Source: Yarrowia lipolytica (taxonomy: Eukaryota > Ascomycota > Dipodascomycetes > Dipodascales). From it: 64,000 nt of DNA. Under the pieces are notes generated by a model. It was not told the origin of the DNA, ran no database searches, and saw only the letters and a list, made by a program, of their open reading frames with translations. The position numbers were made by a program, and so were the translations under genes. The first letter of the stretch is position 1. The number at the start of each line of letters is the position of its first letter. This document shows positions 20,546-29,926 of this stretch, one piece after another. The DNA is taken from NCBI RefSeq assembly GCF_001761485.1, contig NC_090772.1:2540501-2604500 (forward strand), given 5' to 3'.

Positions 20546-21962
20546 CTAGCCCTTGCTGGCAACCCGCTCACGACTAGCAGTCTCGTGACGAACACGATCC
20601 TCGGTTCGGAGTCGCTCAGTCAGCTCCTTGAGCTGGGCCTCCTGTCGCATCAAGTCACGCTTCTTGGCTTCAATCTCCCGCTGGACGGTGGCCTCGATTT
20701 CCTTGAGTCTCTTGCGCTCCACGTACTGGTGGTTCAAGGCAGTGGGGAAGCTGTTGCCACTGGAAGGCAGCCGCTCTTCCGTCGACAGGGTATTCTCGTC
20801 GTGACCATTGGACAACTTCTTGGTTCGGTACTTTTCATAAAAGTAGTCGTGGGTGATCTCCTTGAGATCATGCATATGCGACCCGAACAGCACGTTTCGG
20901 AGCTGCGCAAAGTCAGAGTGCGAGTCATCGTCAACCTCCACGATCCCCCAAGGGTATTGCCGAGCTCGGCAGGTCCGACCGTTGATTTTATACTCGGTAT
21001 TGCTGCTGACGACGGCGAAAGGGGTCATCTCGCGCAACATCATGTTCTCCTCGATGGTCTCATCGTCATCACCGGTGTAGGGGAAGAAGTAGATGGGGAT
21101 CTTGTACTCCCTGATGTCCTCCATGATGAGCCTCTTGTTGAGGTGCAACTCGTCGGCAGTGAGGGTGTCTGCCTTGCTGATGACAGGAATGACGTTGGCT
21201 CGCGTGGCAAGAGCCTGCATCGTCTCAATGTCGCATTCTTGGAGACCATGGCTAGTGGGGGTGATGAAATACAGCACGGCATGGACCCGATTGTCCAGAA
21301 ACTTGGGGTTTCGCTTGACCCGGGTTTCCTCACGGAGAATGTCGTCAAACTGGGCTTCCAGGTAGTCGATCAGAGTCTGACAGCATGCGGTGTTGTCTAT
21401 GTTCTCGCCAAAACCGGGTCCTTCAACGACGTTAAGCTTAATGACCGTGCCATCCTCTTCAAACTCCGTCTTGGTTTCCTGGATGTGGAAACCTGAGTCT
21501 TGGTCCAGCAGCTCGGGAGCCACCTGGGACGCGCCGGCGGGGAAGATGGTCTTGTTGCAGAGGCTGTTGATGAAGGTAGACTTACCGGAGCCACTGGCAC
21601 CACAAAGCATGATGGAAAGGTTGAAACCTCGCTTGACGATCTTTTTCCGTCTCATTTGTTCGGGCGAGAGCTGTGTTAGTAGGTATCCAGAGAAGTACAG
21701 AACGAGTACCTCTCGTTCTTGGTATTTGAGTATCAATGGTGGTATAACGCGCAGGCCGCTCACGGATACACATTCGTCGTATCACATGTGTGTCAAGATA
21801 TTAAGCTGTTTATATGTCATGGTATATCAGTCCTCTGAATCATAGTCCACGTGGTATCACTTAATGTGTGTCACTTACCGTTCCAAAGCCCTGCAAGAAT
21901 TTGCTGGCTTCAAACGTCTCATTGGATTTGCTGGTATCTCCGCTGGTTGGTGTAAGACTCAT
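20546..21962 (-). CDS. septin GTPase, two exons
   Basis: Exon 1 is 21962-21879 (28 codons) and exon 2 is 21670-20546; the intron has GTAAGT and ends CTACTAACACAG, giving 402 residues. Septins form filaments at the bud neck and septum. The polybasic stretch RRKKIVKR (35-42) lies just before the P-loop GASGSGKS (52-59); ISKAD is the G4 motif; the septin-unique element (YPWGIVEV...FAQLRNVL) follows; the C-terminus is a coiled coil rich in Lys, Glu and Arg. The G3 motif, usually DTPGFG, is EGPGFG (111-116), so the switch Asp is Glu, suggesting weak or no GTP hydrolysis. It looks closest to the Cdc11/Spr28 side of the family, but I do not assign a symbol. The gene is divergent from CDH1. Confidence 0.9.
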
Positions 21963-22423
21963 AGTTTCGTGGTTTCCCGTTTTTCGCTTCGAAAAAATCA
22001 GATTTTCGTTTTTCCGGTGATGGTGATGTGATAAACACAAGACAGAGTAAGTTGCTGAGGTCGCAGCGATTAGGCTTCAGTGAACCTTATGAGTGAAAAC
22101 AGTTGGGGGTACCGGCCGGGTAACCTCATCCCAAAACAGATTTTGGGCCTAAACCCAAAAGCAACCACAGCATAATAATATATCACCACACTACGATACA
22201 TTACAGGGCGCACATATATACCCGAGGAAGGCGAGCATTGGTAATTGTGTGATATTCAGCAACCACACAAGTGTGCGAGCAGTAGGGTACCGAGCAAAAG
22301 ATAGCATTCAATCCACACCCGTACAGATCCGTACATCCCCCTGCCCCTGTCCCCCACAAATACAAGCCTCAGCAACTCCCACACACCACACTCACGAGAC
22401 ATACACATACACCAGACAGACAG
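21963..22423. promoter_or_regulatory. divergent promoter region septin / CDH1
   Basis: This 461-bp region is shared by two cell-division genes. It includes a near-palindromic TTTTGGGCCTAAACCCAAAA around 22138-22160 whose role is unknown. Confidence 0.45.
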
Positions 22424-24334
22424 ATGAGAAAGTTACACAAAGACTTGGAAGACGAGTTTCCAGTCTTGCCGTCGTCTCCAAAACCGAATCTCGACCCCTC
22501 GAAAAGATCACGGTCGCCCAATCGTCGAGACCTGCCTGGAGGAGGAGGTAGCAGATCACCCGTGAGAAGTCCCATCAGAAGCCCCGTAAGAAGTCCCGCA
22601 CGGTCTCCGGAGCGTCAGAGCTCGCAACCAGTCGCAACACCAGTCACTACGCCGACCAGATCCACCCCGCGACCCCGTGCAACTCTTGATGCGCATTCGC
22701 CCTCAAGAACCCTCGGCTCACCTTCTCGGGGAGGCCCCAGCCATGCATCTCCGTCATCTTCGCCACGCAGAAAGACGTACACAGACCGGTACATCCCCAG
22801 TCGGACCGGTGTGAATCTGCAGGCAGCCTTCTCGCTTCTTCACAATGATCCAGTGCCTTCAGCTTCTTCGCGACCCCAGGAAATCGAGCAACAGAAACAA
22901 CAGGAGGCAAACCAAACATTTTCGCAGCTCTTAAAGGCTGAGCTGTTTGGTGACGACGTCCCCAATGTCATTCCATCACCAATTAGTGACAGAAACCAAT
23001 CGGCACAGACAGGAAACACAGCTCAACAACACAACTCTAACGACGACACAGGCAGTTCGGAAAACGAACCCATTGGATTCCATGGCAACAATCAGAATAC
23101 AAACAGCGAGATATTCCCCCAACGAACTCCCTTTGATCTCAACTCCCTACCCTCGGGAAACAATACGCCTCCCAGAAACTCATCTAGCCGCTCAGTACCA
23201 ACCACACCAACTAGAAATTTATTTTCATACCGATCCAACATCGAACGACTCACCAGCGGTGGAAGTGGCAGAAAAGCAGCATTGGATAGTCTTTACTCCC
23301 TGTCTCCAGTACGCCCAGAGTCGCAACAACTTCTTCTCTCACCCAGAAAAAGCCCTCGACCAGTGGCAAAGATTCCATACAAGGTCCTGGACGCCCCTGA
23401 GCTCGCAGACGACTTTTATCTTAATCTGCTTGACTGGGGGTCCAACAATGTTCTTGGTGTGGGCTTGAATTCTTGTGTGTACCTTTGGCAAGCTCGAACC
23501 GGAGGAGTTTCTAAACTTTTGGACTTGTCTCAGGAAGGAGACAAGGTGACCTCTCTTCAATGGATCACGCGTGGAAACCACCTGGCTGTGGGTACAGAGA
23601 GAGGTTTGGTGCAGATTTGGGACGCTGAACACAATAAAAAGGTGCGAACCATGAGCGGCCATCAGTTGCGGGTCGGCTGTCTGGCCTGGAAGGATCATAT
23701 TCTGTCTTCGGGCAGTAGAGACAGATGCATTGCCCACAGAGATGTGCGCGTGGCTGACCATTACGTGGAGAAGTTTTATGCGCATCGTCAGGAGGTGTGT
23801 GGACTCAAATGGTCATTTGATGATAACCAGCTGGCATCGGGCGGTAACGACAACAAACTGGTGGTGTGGGACGGTATCACAGACAAGCCTATTTACCGGT
23901 ACTCGGACCATGAGGCTGCTGTCAAGGCCATTGCATGGTCTCCTCATCAACGGGGACTGCTGGCTTCTGGAGGAGGTACAGCCGACAAGCGAATCCGGTT
24001 TTGGAACACCACCACCGGTGCGCTACTCAATGAAATCGACACGGGCTCGCAGGTGTGCAATCTCATGTGGAGTAAGAACTCCAACGAGGTGGTGTCGACT
24101 CATGGATACAGCCAGAACCAGATTATCATTTGGAAGTACCCCTCAATGCAGCAGGTGGCGCAGCTCAAGGGCCACACGTATCGGGTCTTGTACCTGAGTA
24201 TGAATCCCGATGGTCGTACCATTGTCACTGGGGCTGGCGATGAGACTCTGCGGTTCTGGAATGCTTTTAACAAAAACCCTACCGACGACCAAGGTAGCAG
24301 CGGCGTTCTGGACATGTATCAGCATTTGCGATAG
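22424..24334 (+). CDS. CDH1: Cdh1/Hct1-type activator of the anaphase-promoting complex
   Basis: The 636-residue protein has a long disordered N-terminal half with many SP/TP sites (Cdk targets) and Arg-Ser-Pro repeats at 44-64, then a seven-bladed WD40 propeller from about residue 330. The C-box is DRYIPSR (121-127), which binds the APC/C. The form DRYIPSR-TGVNLQAAFSLL, plus the propeller text DDFYLNLLDWGS, marks the Cdh1/Fizzy-related branch rather than Cdc20. It ends QHLR, comparable to the Ile-Arg tail that docks on Cdc27. Cdh1 keeps APC/C active from late mitosis through G1 and is turned off by phosphorylation. The ATG at 22424 is the first in frame. Confidence 0.93.
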   Translation: MRKLHKDLEDEFPVLPSSPKPNLDPSKRSRSPNRRDLPGGGGSRSPVRSPIRSPVRSPARSPERQSSQPVATPVTTPTRSTPRPRATLDAHSPSRTLGSPSRGGPSHASPSSSPRRKTYTDRYIPSRTGVNLQAAFSLLHNDPVPSASSRPQEIEQQKQQEANQTFSQLLKAELFGDDVPNVIPSPISDRNQSAQTGNTAQQHNSNDDTGSSENEPIGFHGNNQNTNSEIFPQRTPFDLNSLPSGNNTPPRNSSSRSVPTTPTRNLFSYRSNIERLTSGGSGRKAALDSLYSLSPVRPESQQLLLSPRKSPRPVAKIPYKVLDAPELADDFYLNLLDWGSNNVLGVGLNSCVYLWQARTGGVSKLLDLSQEGDKVTSLQWITRGNHLAVGTERGLVQIWDAEHNKKVRTMSGHQLRVGCLAWKDHILSSGSRDRCIAHRDVRVADHYVEKFYAHRQEVCGLKWSFDDNQLASGGNDNKLVVWDGITDKPIYRYSDHEAAVKAIAWSPHQRGLLASGGGTADKRIRFWNTTTGALLNEIDTGSQVCNLMWSKNSNEVVSTHGYSQNQIIIWKYPSMQQVAQLKGHTYRVLYLSMNPDGRTIVTGAGDETLRFWNAFNKNPTDDQGSSGVLDMYQHLR

Positions 24335-24691
24335 AAGACGAAGCTTCATGTCCGGCTTATTTATTTATATTGTACTATGTATATTAGGATACGTGTGTTA
24401 AGCTGTAGTGGTCGCATCTCCATCTGTTTTCTTCATTAGTCTTTTTTCCATCTGGGACATGCTTGTGCGTGTGTGTGTGTGTCGTCAAAACGAGGGGGGC
24501 TGTTATGGTGAGATTGGCCGGGGAATCCCGTTGGCGGTTTATTAGCTATGATTGAGCTCTATGACATTTTCCCAGCTCAATATTCCAGCTGGAAGGCCTC
24601 GTCAAAGTGGCTGGGTTACATGTATGTTCTGCAAGTTTGATATATAACGATTAAGTGGAAGTTCGTTTTACGCGTTTCAGCCTCCTTCACC
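24335..24691. other. spacer, CDH1 3' flank
   Basis: A short GT run lies at 24468-24482. No gene is seen; the right edge leads into the RNase H1 relic. Confidence 0.5.
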
Positions 24692-25040
24692 ATGGCCAAA
24701 TCGAAATCGAAATGCAGGATACTACGCTGTTAGAAAGGGCCTAAAAAAAGTTGTGTTGACATCGTGGAGCCAGGTGCAGCCGCTGGTCGACAATTTCCCC
24801 GGCGCCCAGCAGAAGAGATTCAAATCAAAAGCCCAAGCGGAGCCATGGGTTTGCACAGCCGTTTGCGTCTCTCCTCCAAAGAGCACACCGCGGTCCAGTG
24901 CTGGTTATAACGGGACACAGAATCCTCGCCTCCACAGCAGTCCTTGTAAACCGCTGTGGTCCCCGCGCCCCGTCGCAATCGTTGGGATTGAAGGGGTCCA
25001 AGCCGAGGATGGTGAAGTACACGACCAAGGTGAGCCATGA
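24692..25040 (+). pseudogene. RNase H1 relic (hybrid-binding domain)
   Basis: The frame starting at ATG 24692 (MAKSKSK) and the frame from 24717 (GYYAVRKGLKK, then LTSWSQVQPLVDNFPGAQQ, then RFKSKAQAE) together match the N-terminal RNA/DNA-hybrid-binding domain of eukaryotic RNase H1 (compare FYAVRKG, W.E.. and FPGA..KKF). They are out of phase by one base around 24713, so the copy is broken. Past 24845 the frame stays open to 25040 but no longer resembles RNase H on this strand. On the minus strand, 24950-24860 reads VYKDCC, then in another frame RGVLFGGE, roughly like the catalytic-domain start VYTDGCC...GVFFG at the right spacing. This suggests the 3' part was inverted, but that reading is weak. 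An intact RNase H1 gene should exist elsewhere. Confidence 0.6.
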
Positions 25041-25492
25041 GAAGATGAAACTTGCAACAGTGGCGACGAATCTGGCAAATTAGACAAACTCGACGGGAAA
25101 AAAGGAGACAACATGGTGTCCTACGACCAGTGAGATAGAAATGACTATTTTCGGGTTAAGTATGGTTCAGTCTGATCTGTGGAACAAGGTGGAGCAATCC
25201 GGAGCAATCTGCACACACATTGTTTGAGATTCATTTCAACGAAAACACTTCCCAGAATGTTGTGCGTCCTGTTGTGGTTGATAAATGCCTCACTGAGGAG
25301 GAACAGATTGATAGGTCTATGAAGCACACAAGCTAATACACGCTCGCAACGATGGACTCAAGTACGATATACAGTACAGACCACGTCCATGTTTGCCATT
25401 GAGTGCTACTATCGACGGTGTTCCACGTGACAGATTAATGGTTGGGTGGATACGGACAATACTCGGGTACCTCACCGAGATGTGATTGAGCC
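25041..25492. other. spacer, no gene seen
   Basis: This stretch of 452 bp contains only short random frames and a GTACxxTAC-rich patch near 25360. Confidence 0.4.
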
Positions 25493-25828
25493 ATGGAGTT
25501 GTTGCAGCAGTTGATAGGAAAGGTCGGATTTGGGAAGTTGAAGGTGGTGGAGCAACGAACTCGGAATGAGCGGAAGATGGACCTGGAGGTTGATCCAGCT
25601 ACAGCTGAATTCCTCAGACGGCAGCGATTTGCTGCCAGAAGAACCCTGGAATGATACAGATGGTTCTTCGAGCTCCATTGCTACCCAGAGTCCGTTCTTT
25701 ACCCCAAGCAGATAGTGCGACAGATCTATGTGATGAAGTCGAGATTCGGACCGGCGATTACTATCAAGACTGCCGGTATTGGTACCAGTAGCACCGATTT
25801 TGTCGTCGTACTACAAAAGACTTATTAA
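25493..25828 (+). pseudogene. possible broken ORF with a single in-frame TGA
   Basis: From ATG 25493 the frame runs 53 codons to TGA at 25652-25654, then stays open in the same frame for 57 more codons to TAA at 25826-25828. The text is protein-like on both sides (RRQRFAARRTLE before, YRWFFELHCYPESVLYPKQ after). No splice signals flank the TGA. I do not recognise the family. It lies beside the RNase H1 relic in a gene-poor stretch, so a decayed gene or transposon fragment is likeliest; stop-codon readthrough or chance are alternatives. Confidence 0.35.
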
Positions 25829-25895
25829 CATTCATACTCTTCAGAACAAATGTGCAATTTATTCAGCTATCAATAAATACATGTTCCTAGGTGAG

Positions 25896-26063
25896 CTAAC
25901 ACTTGCAGGTTTTGCAACCGCACTTGGTGCAAGCACAGGAGGCGGGCATACTGCTCTCTGAAGTTGACGACGAGCAGCAGCAGTTGTTGACCAAGTTGTG
26001 CTTGGATTGGGTGGAGGTAGTGGAGATGAGAGAAGCTCCAAGCATAGCAGTAGTGAATTCCAT
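25896..26063 (-). CDS. MTP1: copper metallothionein
   Basis: The 55-residue protein (MEFTTAMLGAS...) is one I recognise as a Y. lipolytica metallothionein. All nine cysteines lie in the C-terminal half: CCC at 28-30, then C43, C45, C48, C50, C53 and C55 (CAC-TK-CGC-KT-CKC). The protein binds Cu(I) through thiolates in the cytosol and protects against copper and cadmium. The N-terminal 27 residues lack Cys and are unusually hydrophobic for a metallothionein. The start is fixed by the shared MEF start with the sister gene and by the TATA box 67 bp upstream. The gene is divergent from the sister gene at 26960. Copper induction through a Crf1/Ace1-type factor is known for this family in this yeast; I could not pin a binding site. 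Confidence 0.9.
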   Translation of the reverse strand: MEFTTAMLGASLISTTSTQSKHNLVNNCCCSSSTSESSMPASCACTKCGCKTCKC

Positions 26064-26075
26064 TGTGGTTGTGGT

Positions 26076-26108
<33 letters not shown>
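26064..26108. repeat. GT/GA simple repeat forming the MTP1 leader
   Basis: On the mRNA strand this is a CU-rich run followed by a CA-rich run ending at the start codon. With TATA at 26137-26130, most of the 5' leader would consist of this repeat. Confidence 0.85.
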
Positions 26109-26129
26109 CAAACCATGGACCTCATCTCC

Positions 26130-26137
26130 TATTTATA
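26130..26137 (-). promoter_or_regulatory. TATA box of MTP1
   Basis: TATAAATA followed by GG on the minus strand; the same TATAAATAGG stands before the sister metallothionein gene. Confidence 0.65.
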
Positions 26138-26866
26138 TCTACTGCTGCTGTTGCGACGAGCACATTTTGCCATCTGATAACTTTTCACTTTTTTTACTAA
26201 TTATTTCAGTTGCAGCGACAATCTCGCATCTCGCATACAAGCGAAACCTTAGCAGCATATACCGCTCGAATGTTCCAGTGATGCACCATAAAATACTATT
26301 GAAATGGACCTAAATTGGATCAAGCGGTATAATAATGACAGATCTGACAATAATATCACCTTCAAGTGTTTCGGAGTCCAAATGGCTGGCATCATGTGGA
26401 CTTTATCGTGCGTTTTTCGAGTCTCACATGTTCACTTTCAACTTTGACGAGAGATCTACGATGCACCTGATACAGACGTTGGAAGAATGGAGAAGGATAG
26501 GGACTTGAGTGGAACGCTCATTATGAAATGTGTTCAAATCGAGTGTCAAAAGTAGGTGAATCGAATCCACATAGTCCAAGTTGAAATGGTTCTCGTACAC
26601 CCTTATACACAGTCTATGCTTTACATGTTTATACACACCATACTCTTTCAGACCCTTCTAGCAAGTTCCACAAAGACATTGTATACCTTAGCGCCACCTA
26701 AATCTAAGTCAATCACTGGTGATATGCGAGGTTTGTGCCACGGCTGTGCCATTTTCTTTGTCTAACCCCATTATTTGCGACATTAGTGCTACTGCTGATG
26801 CAGATGCGTGCGTTGTGCTGCGGCTGAATAAAACTGTATCTTGTAAATCTAGGAACTGAAAAAATC
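26138..26866. promoter_or_regulatory. shared divergent promoter region of two metallothionein genes
   Basis: About 0.73 kb lies between the two TATA boxes. It should hold the copper-response sites of both genes. I see no long palindrome or repeat that I could safely call such a site. Confidence 0.5.
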
Positions 26867-26874
26867 TATAAATA
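26867..26874 (+). promoter_or_regulatory. TATA box of the second metallothionein gene
   Basis: TATAAATA followed by GG, 86 bp before the start codon at 26960. Confidence 0.65.
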
Positions 26875-26959
26875 GGGCCACATCTCCCTCCTTTTCTCAG
26901 TACACAGAAACAAATCATCTCATCTACCACTCTCCACACTTGCAAACTCACATTTCACA

Positions 26960-27124
26960 ATGGAATTCCTCAACGCCAACTTCGGAGCTTCTCTCATCCA
27001 ATCCAAGCACAAGACCACCAAGAAGCACAACTTGGTCAACTCCTGCTGCTGCTCCAAGCCCGCTGAGAAGCCCACAAACTCCTGCACTTGCTCCAAGTGT
27101 GCCTGCGATTCTTGCAAGTGTTAA
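26960..27124 (+). CDS. second metallothionein
   Basis: The 54-residue product is a diverged paralogue of MTP1. Both begin MEF, share LGAS/FGAS near residue 10 and KHNLVN before the first cysteines, and have the same nine-Cys plan: CCC at 29-31, then C42, C44, C47, C49, C52 and C54 (CTC-SK-CAC-DS-CKC). The middle spacer differs (SKPAEKPTNS against SSSTSESSMPAS). The role should be copper/cadmium binding in the cytosol. Different spacer and charge may give different metal preference or induction. The pair probably arose by inverted duplication followed by divergence. Which of the numbered Yarrowia MTP genes this is I cannot say. Confidence 0.9.
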   Translation: MEFLNANFGASLIQSKHKTTKKHNLVNSCCCSKPAEKPTNSCTCSKCACDSCKC

Positions 27125-29824
27125 CTTGTTGAGTCATTAGAAGAATTGTCGTTAATACATTTTGCTAATAAATTATTTAAGCTTTGCGAAATTTCAAGTA
27201 AATATATACCAAGGACAGGCGTGTTTACAGTATGAATTTTCACAACAATAGCCATTTAAGTGGTTCTAAAGTAGACAGAAAGGACATCCAGTGCCTGGTT
27301 AAACGATGGTAGGGGAATATATCAGATCACGTGCTTCTCCTAGAAGAACCTGTGGTTTAGTTTCTCCTTGTGTCCAAAAGAATGTTAGAACAAGAAAGTT
27401 CGTCATGCAGCTTATCGTTGGCGATAATGCACCAGGGATGCTTACACGCAGCAACAGTTTGGTGAGGGTGGGCGATATTGGGGCCTGGCTGGCCCATTTG
27501 AGGCCACATTAGAGCATTTATGTGGTTCGAATGACTATGGAACACATCACTACAACCATCGTCAATGCGTTAAGACAGCGGTATCGGCATAATTCAGCAT
27601 TCAGAATACCAAAAGGGCTGGTTCATGTGATCCTCACGTGTTCAAGACCGTTTCGATGAACACCGGAGCCTGAGCCGCCAAAACTTGGGAGATTGAGTCC
27701 GGCTCTTTCTAAGATATATAGTCACACAACAGGTAATAACTACCCGAAACTTCTTTGACCACTCCTCTTGGATGCACTCGATTAGTGTCAGACGACAGAG
27801 TTGAAATGCTCGAAATAAAGCCCAGAATGCCACCAGTCCACGGGATTACCCGGGAATAGACGTGAGAAGCTACAGAGCTCTCTCGTTCTTCTGTGCAACA
27901 CATGAGAGAACACTCAGAAACGAGATATGGCCATCCAGGAGAGCGTCGTGAAGAGCAACAAAGTGAACATGTCACGGCTATTTACAAACAGAAGTCAAAG
28001 GTTTGAGATATCTCAGTTCAAGAGTTTCTCTTTGAAGGATTGAGTCAGCTGCCCAGTTACTGTACTGCACTGTACTGTATGTACTGTGCGGTTGAATGAC
28101 TGGGTGAGATTGAATCATGGATAGACACGTAATGAACCCCTCAGCGCCTCTCGCTGGCCACAAACCACTCGATCTTGCACAGAGCAAACATTCACACGAC
28201 AATGGGCACGGCAGCCAGGGTACCTGTGGTCATTTGATGACGCTGCATCATGATAGCGACTGAGACACGGCTATCAACAACAGTGTGTAATTCAAGGCAG
28301 ACTCTTGGTCAATCGAGATGGTACAATACGTCAAACACAAAGAGCAACAGCTACCGCACTTACAGCTCTCTCCTCACCAATAGCAGTCCAATCAGGTGCT
28401 TTGTCCACGAGCAATATGCAGCGGACCCCATATTCGGCCCAACAAAGAAGGACACGGCACCAATGACTGACGTCGAGAGAGAAGCGATAGAAGCAGGCGG
28501 TGGAGGTTTGACCAGGCTTAACTCATGTGCGAGAGAGAGACAAACAGATTCCATACACCGTGCATGAAGTACCGCAATTGCAATGCAAGTACAGTACAGT
28601 AGCTACCGCGCTCCGAGATCAATGATGGCAAATGAATGAACGTCAAACACCCTAATCATTTCGACGCACATGCTTTTTCTGACGTATGTAACTACACAAA
28701 AGTCCTTCTATAACACCCTGCCATTACTCAGCCTCGGCTGCACTCGTCTGCCAAGCCAGTTATCTCTACAGAACATCCAGCCTGGAGCTATCATGAGAGA
28801 GGAGGGTGACTCATTGTGTGGTACTGATTAGAGCCGTGTGAGCCTAGCCAAGTCGGGTACTGAGACATTGTGAGGCCCCAGCAGGAGCCGTGTGTTCCTT
28901 GCTTCTGTGCACACGCTCAAAGGCCGATGTGCCAATCGCCAAAGGCCGATTATTGCCCTGGTGCGTCCTTGTTCAACGCACGGCTTTGACGTCTCTAAAT
29001 TAAGCATGATGCTAATGTACGACAATACAACCAAGACAGGTGTGGATGTGTGTCACGTAGACCGAGTTTCCCCTTTTGACGCAGTACTACTTCGAATTCT
29101 CCTTTTCTCGACGCCCGTCAAACCCATCTGGCAGCCATTTTTCACGTTGCTGTTCCTAGATCGATAATCGGGACGTTTGCCTAAGCTGTGTCAAAAGTCG
29201 AGCAAATATCTCAGAGACTCGCACGAGAGTGGCTTTCTCCTTATCTTGGCCAAGACCAGAAGACACGGTCGGTTGGTGTGTGAAGGATACGATGATTGCA
29301 CACTTTTCCATATCTGGAGGGTTGGAGCCGTGCGTCTTGGCGTTATCAGACAGCAGAAATGCAGGGTGGGCCAATAGAAGGGCGTACGGAGGACCATACG
29401 GTTGGCGGCGGGTGCAAAAACCGAGTCGAAAATCGCCAAAAGAAACCTTTGCCCGGTATCCATTCGTTTCCACACGTTTCCACTTGTTTTTAGCGGTTTC
29501 TACAGACTTTGGGCCCTCTTCATCACCGTCCTTATAGGGCCAAAAAATTATGTGAAGCTAAGTTTCAGATCGAGAAGTGACGGTAACTGACCATGATCTA
29601 GGTTCCTACTTGGCTTGGTACATTCCTGTAAGTAGAGCATGAGGGCATGAGGGGTAGCTATTTTATGGGAGAAAAAAAAGCCTGAGAGAGGCGGAGTGAT
29701 TGCAGAGAGTGCAACAAGCCCGGCTATACAAAAATAACGCGAGAAAACCTCGTAAATAAAGCCATTTTCTCCCCCCAAACACCGCTGGTAACTCCCTCAC
29801 GTGCTAATATCTCAACTCCCGCAG
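27125..29824. other. 2.7 kb stretch without a recognised gene
   Basis: I found no gene, tRNA or known mobile element. Short frames occur on both strands but none shows family features; several overlap antisense around 29160-29590. The right end should be the promoter of the OPT transporter gene. Confidence 0.45.
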
Positions 29825-29926
29825 ATGTCATGCGCCGGCCCCTCCACACTTGTTGTTGCGAACGTCACAACCATCTCTCTTGGCACAGCGCCGTGTCATG
29901 CGAAAAGTAAGGGTCAAGAGGCATAA
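29825..29926 (+). promoter_or_regulatory. possible upstream ORF overlapping the OPT start
   Basis: An ATG at 29825 opens a 33-codon frame that ends with TAA at 29924-29926, past the proposed OPT start at 29898 and in another frame. If it lies in the mRNA it would lower translation of the transporter. Confidence 0.3.

Noticed and set aside
25859-26125. 88-codon minus-strand frame overlapping MTP1 in another phase
   Set aside because: Its ATG lies only 5 bp from the MTP1 TATA box, so it is unlikely to be in the mRNA; the text is low complexity read from the metallothionein gene.
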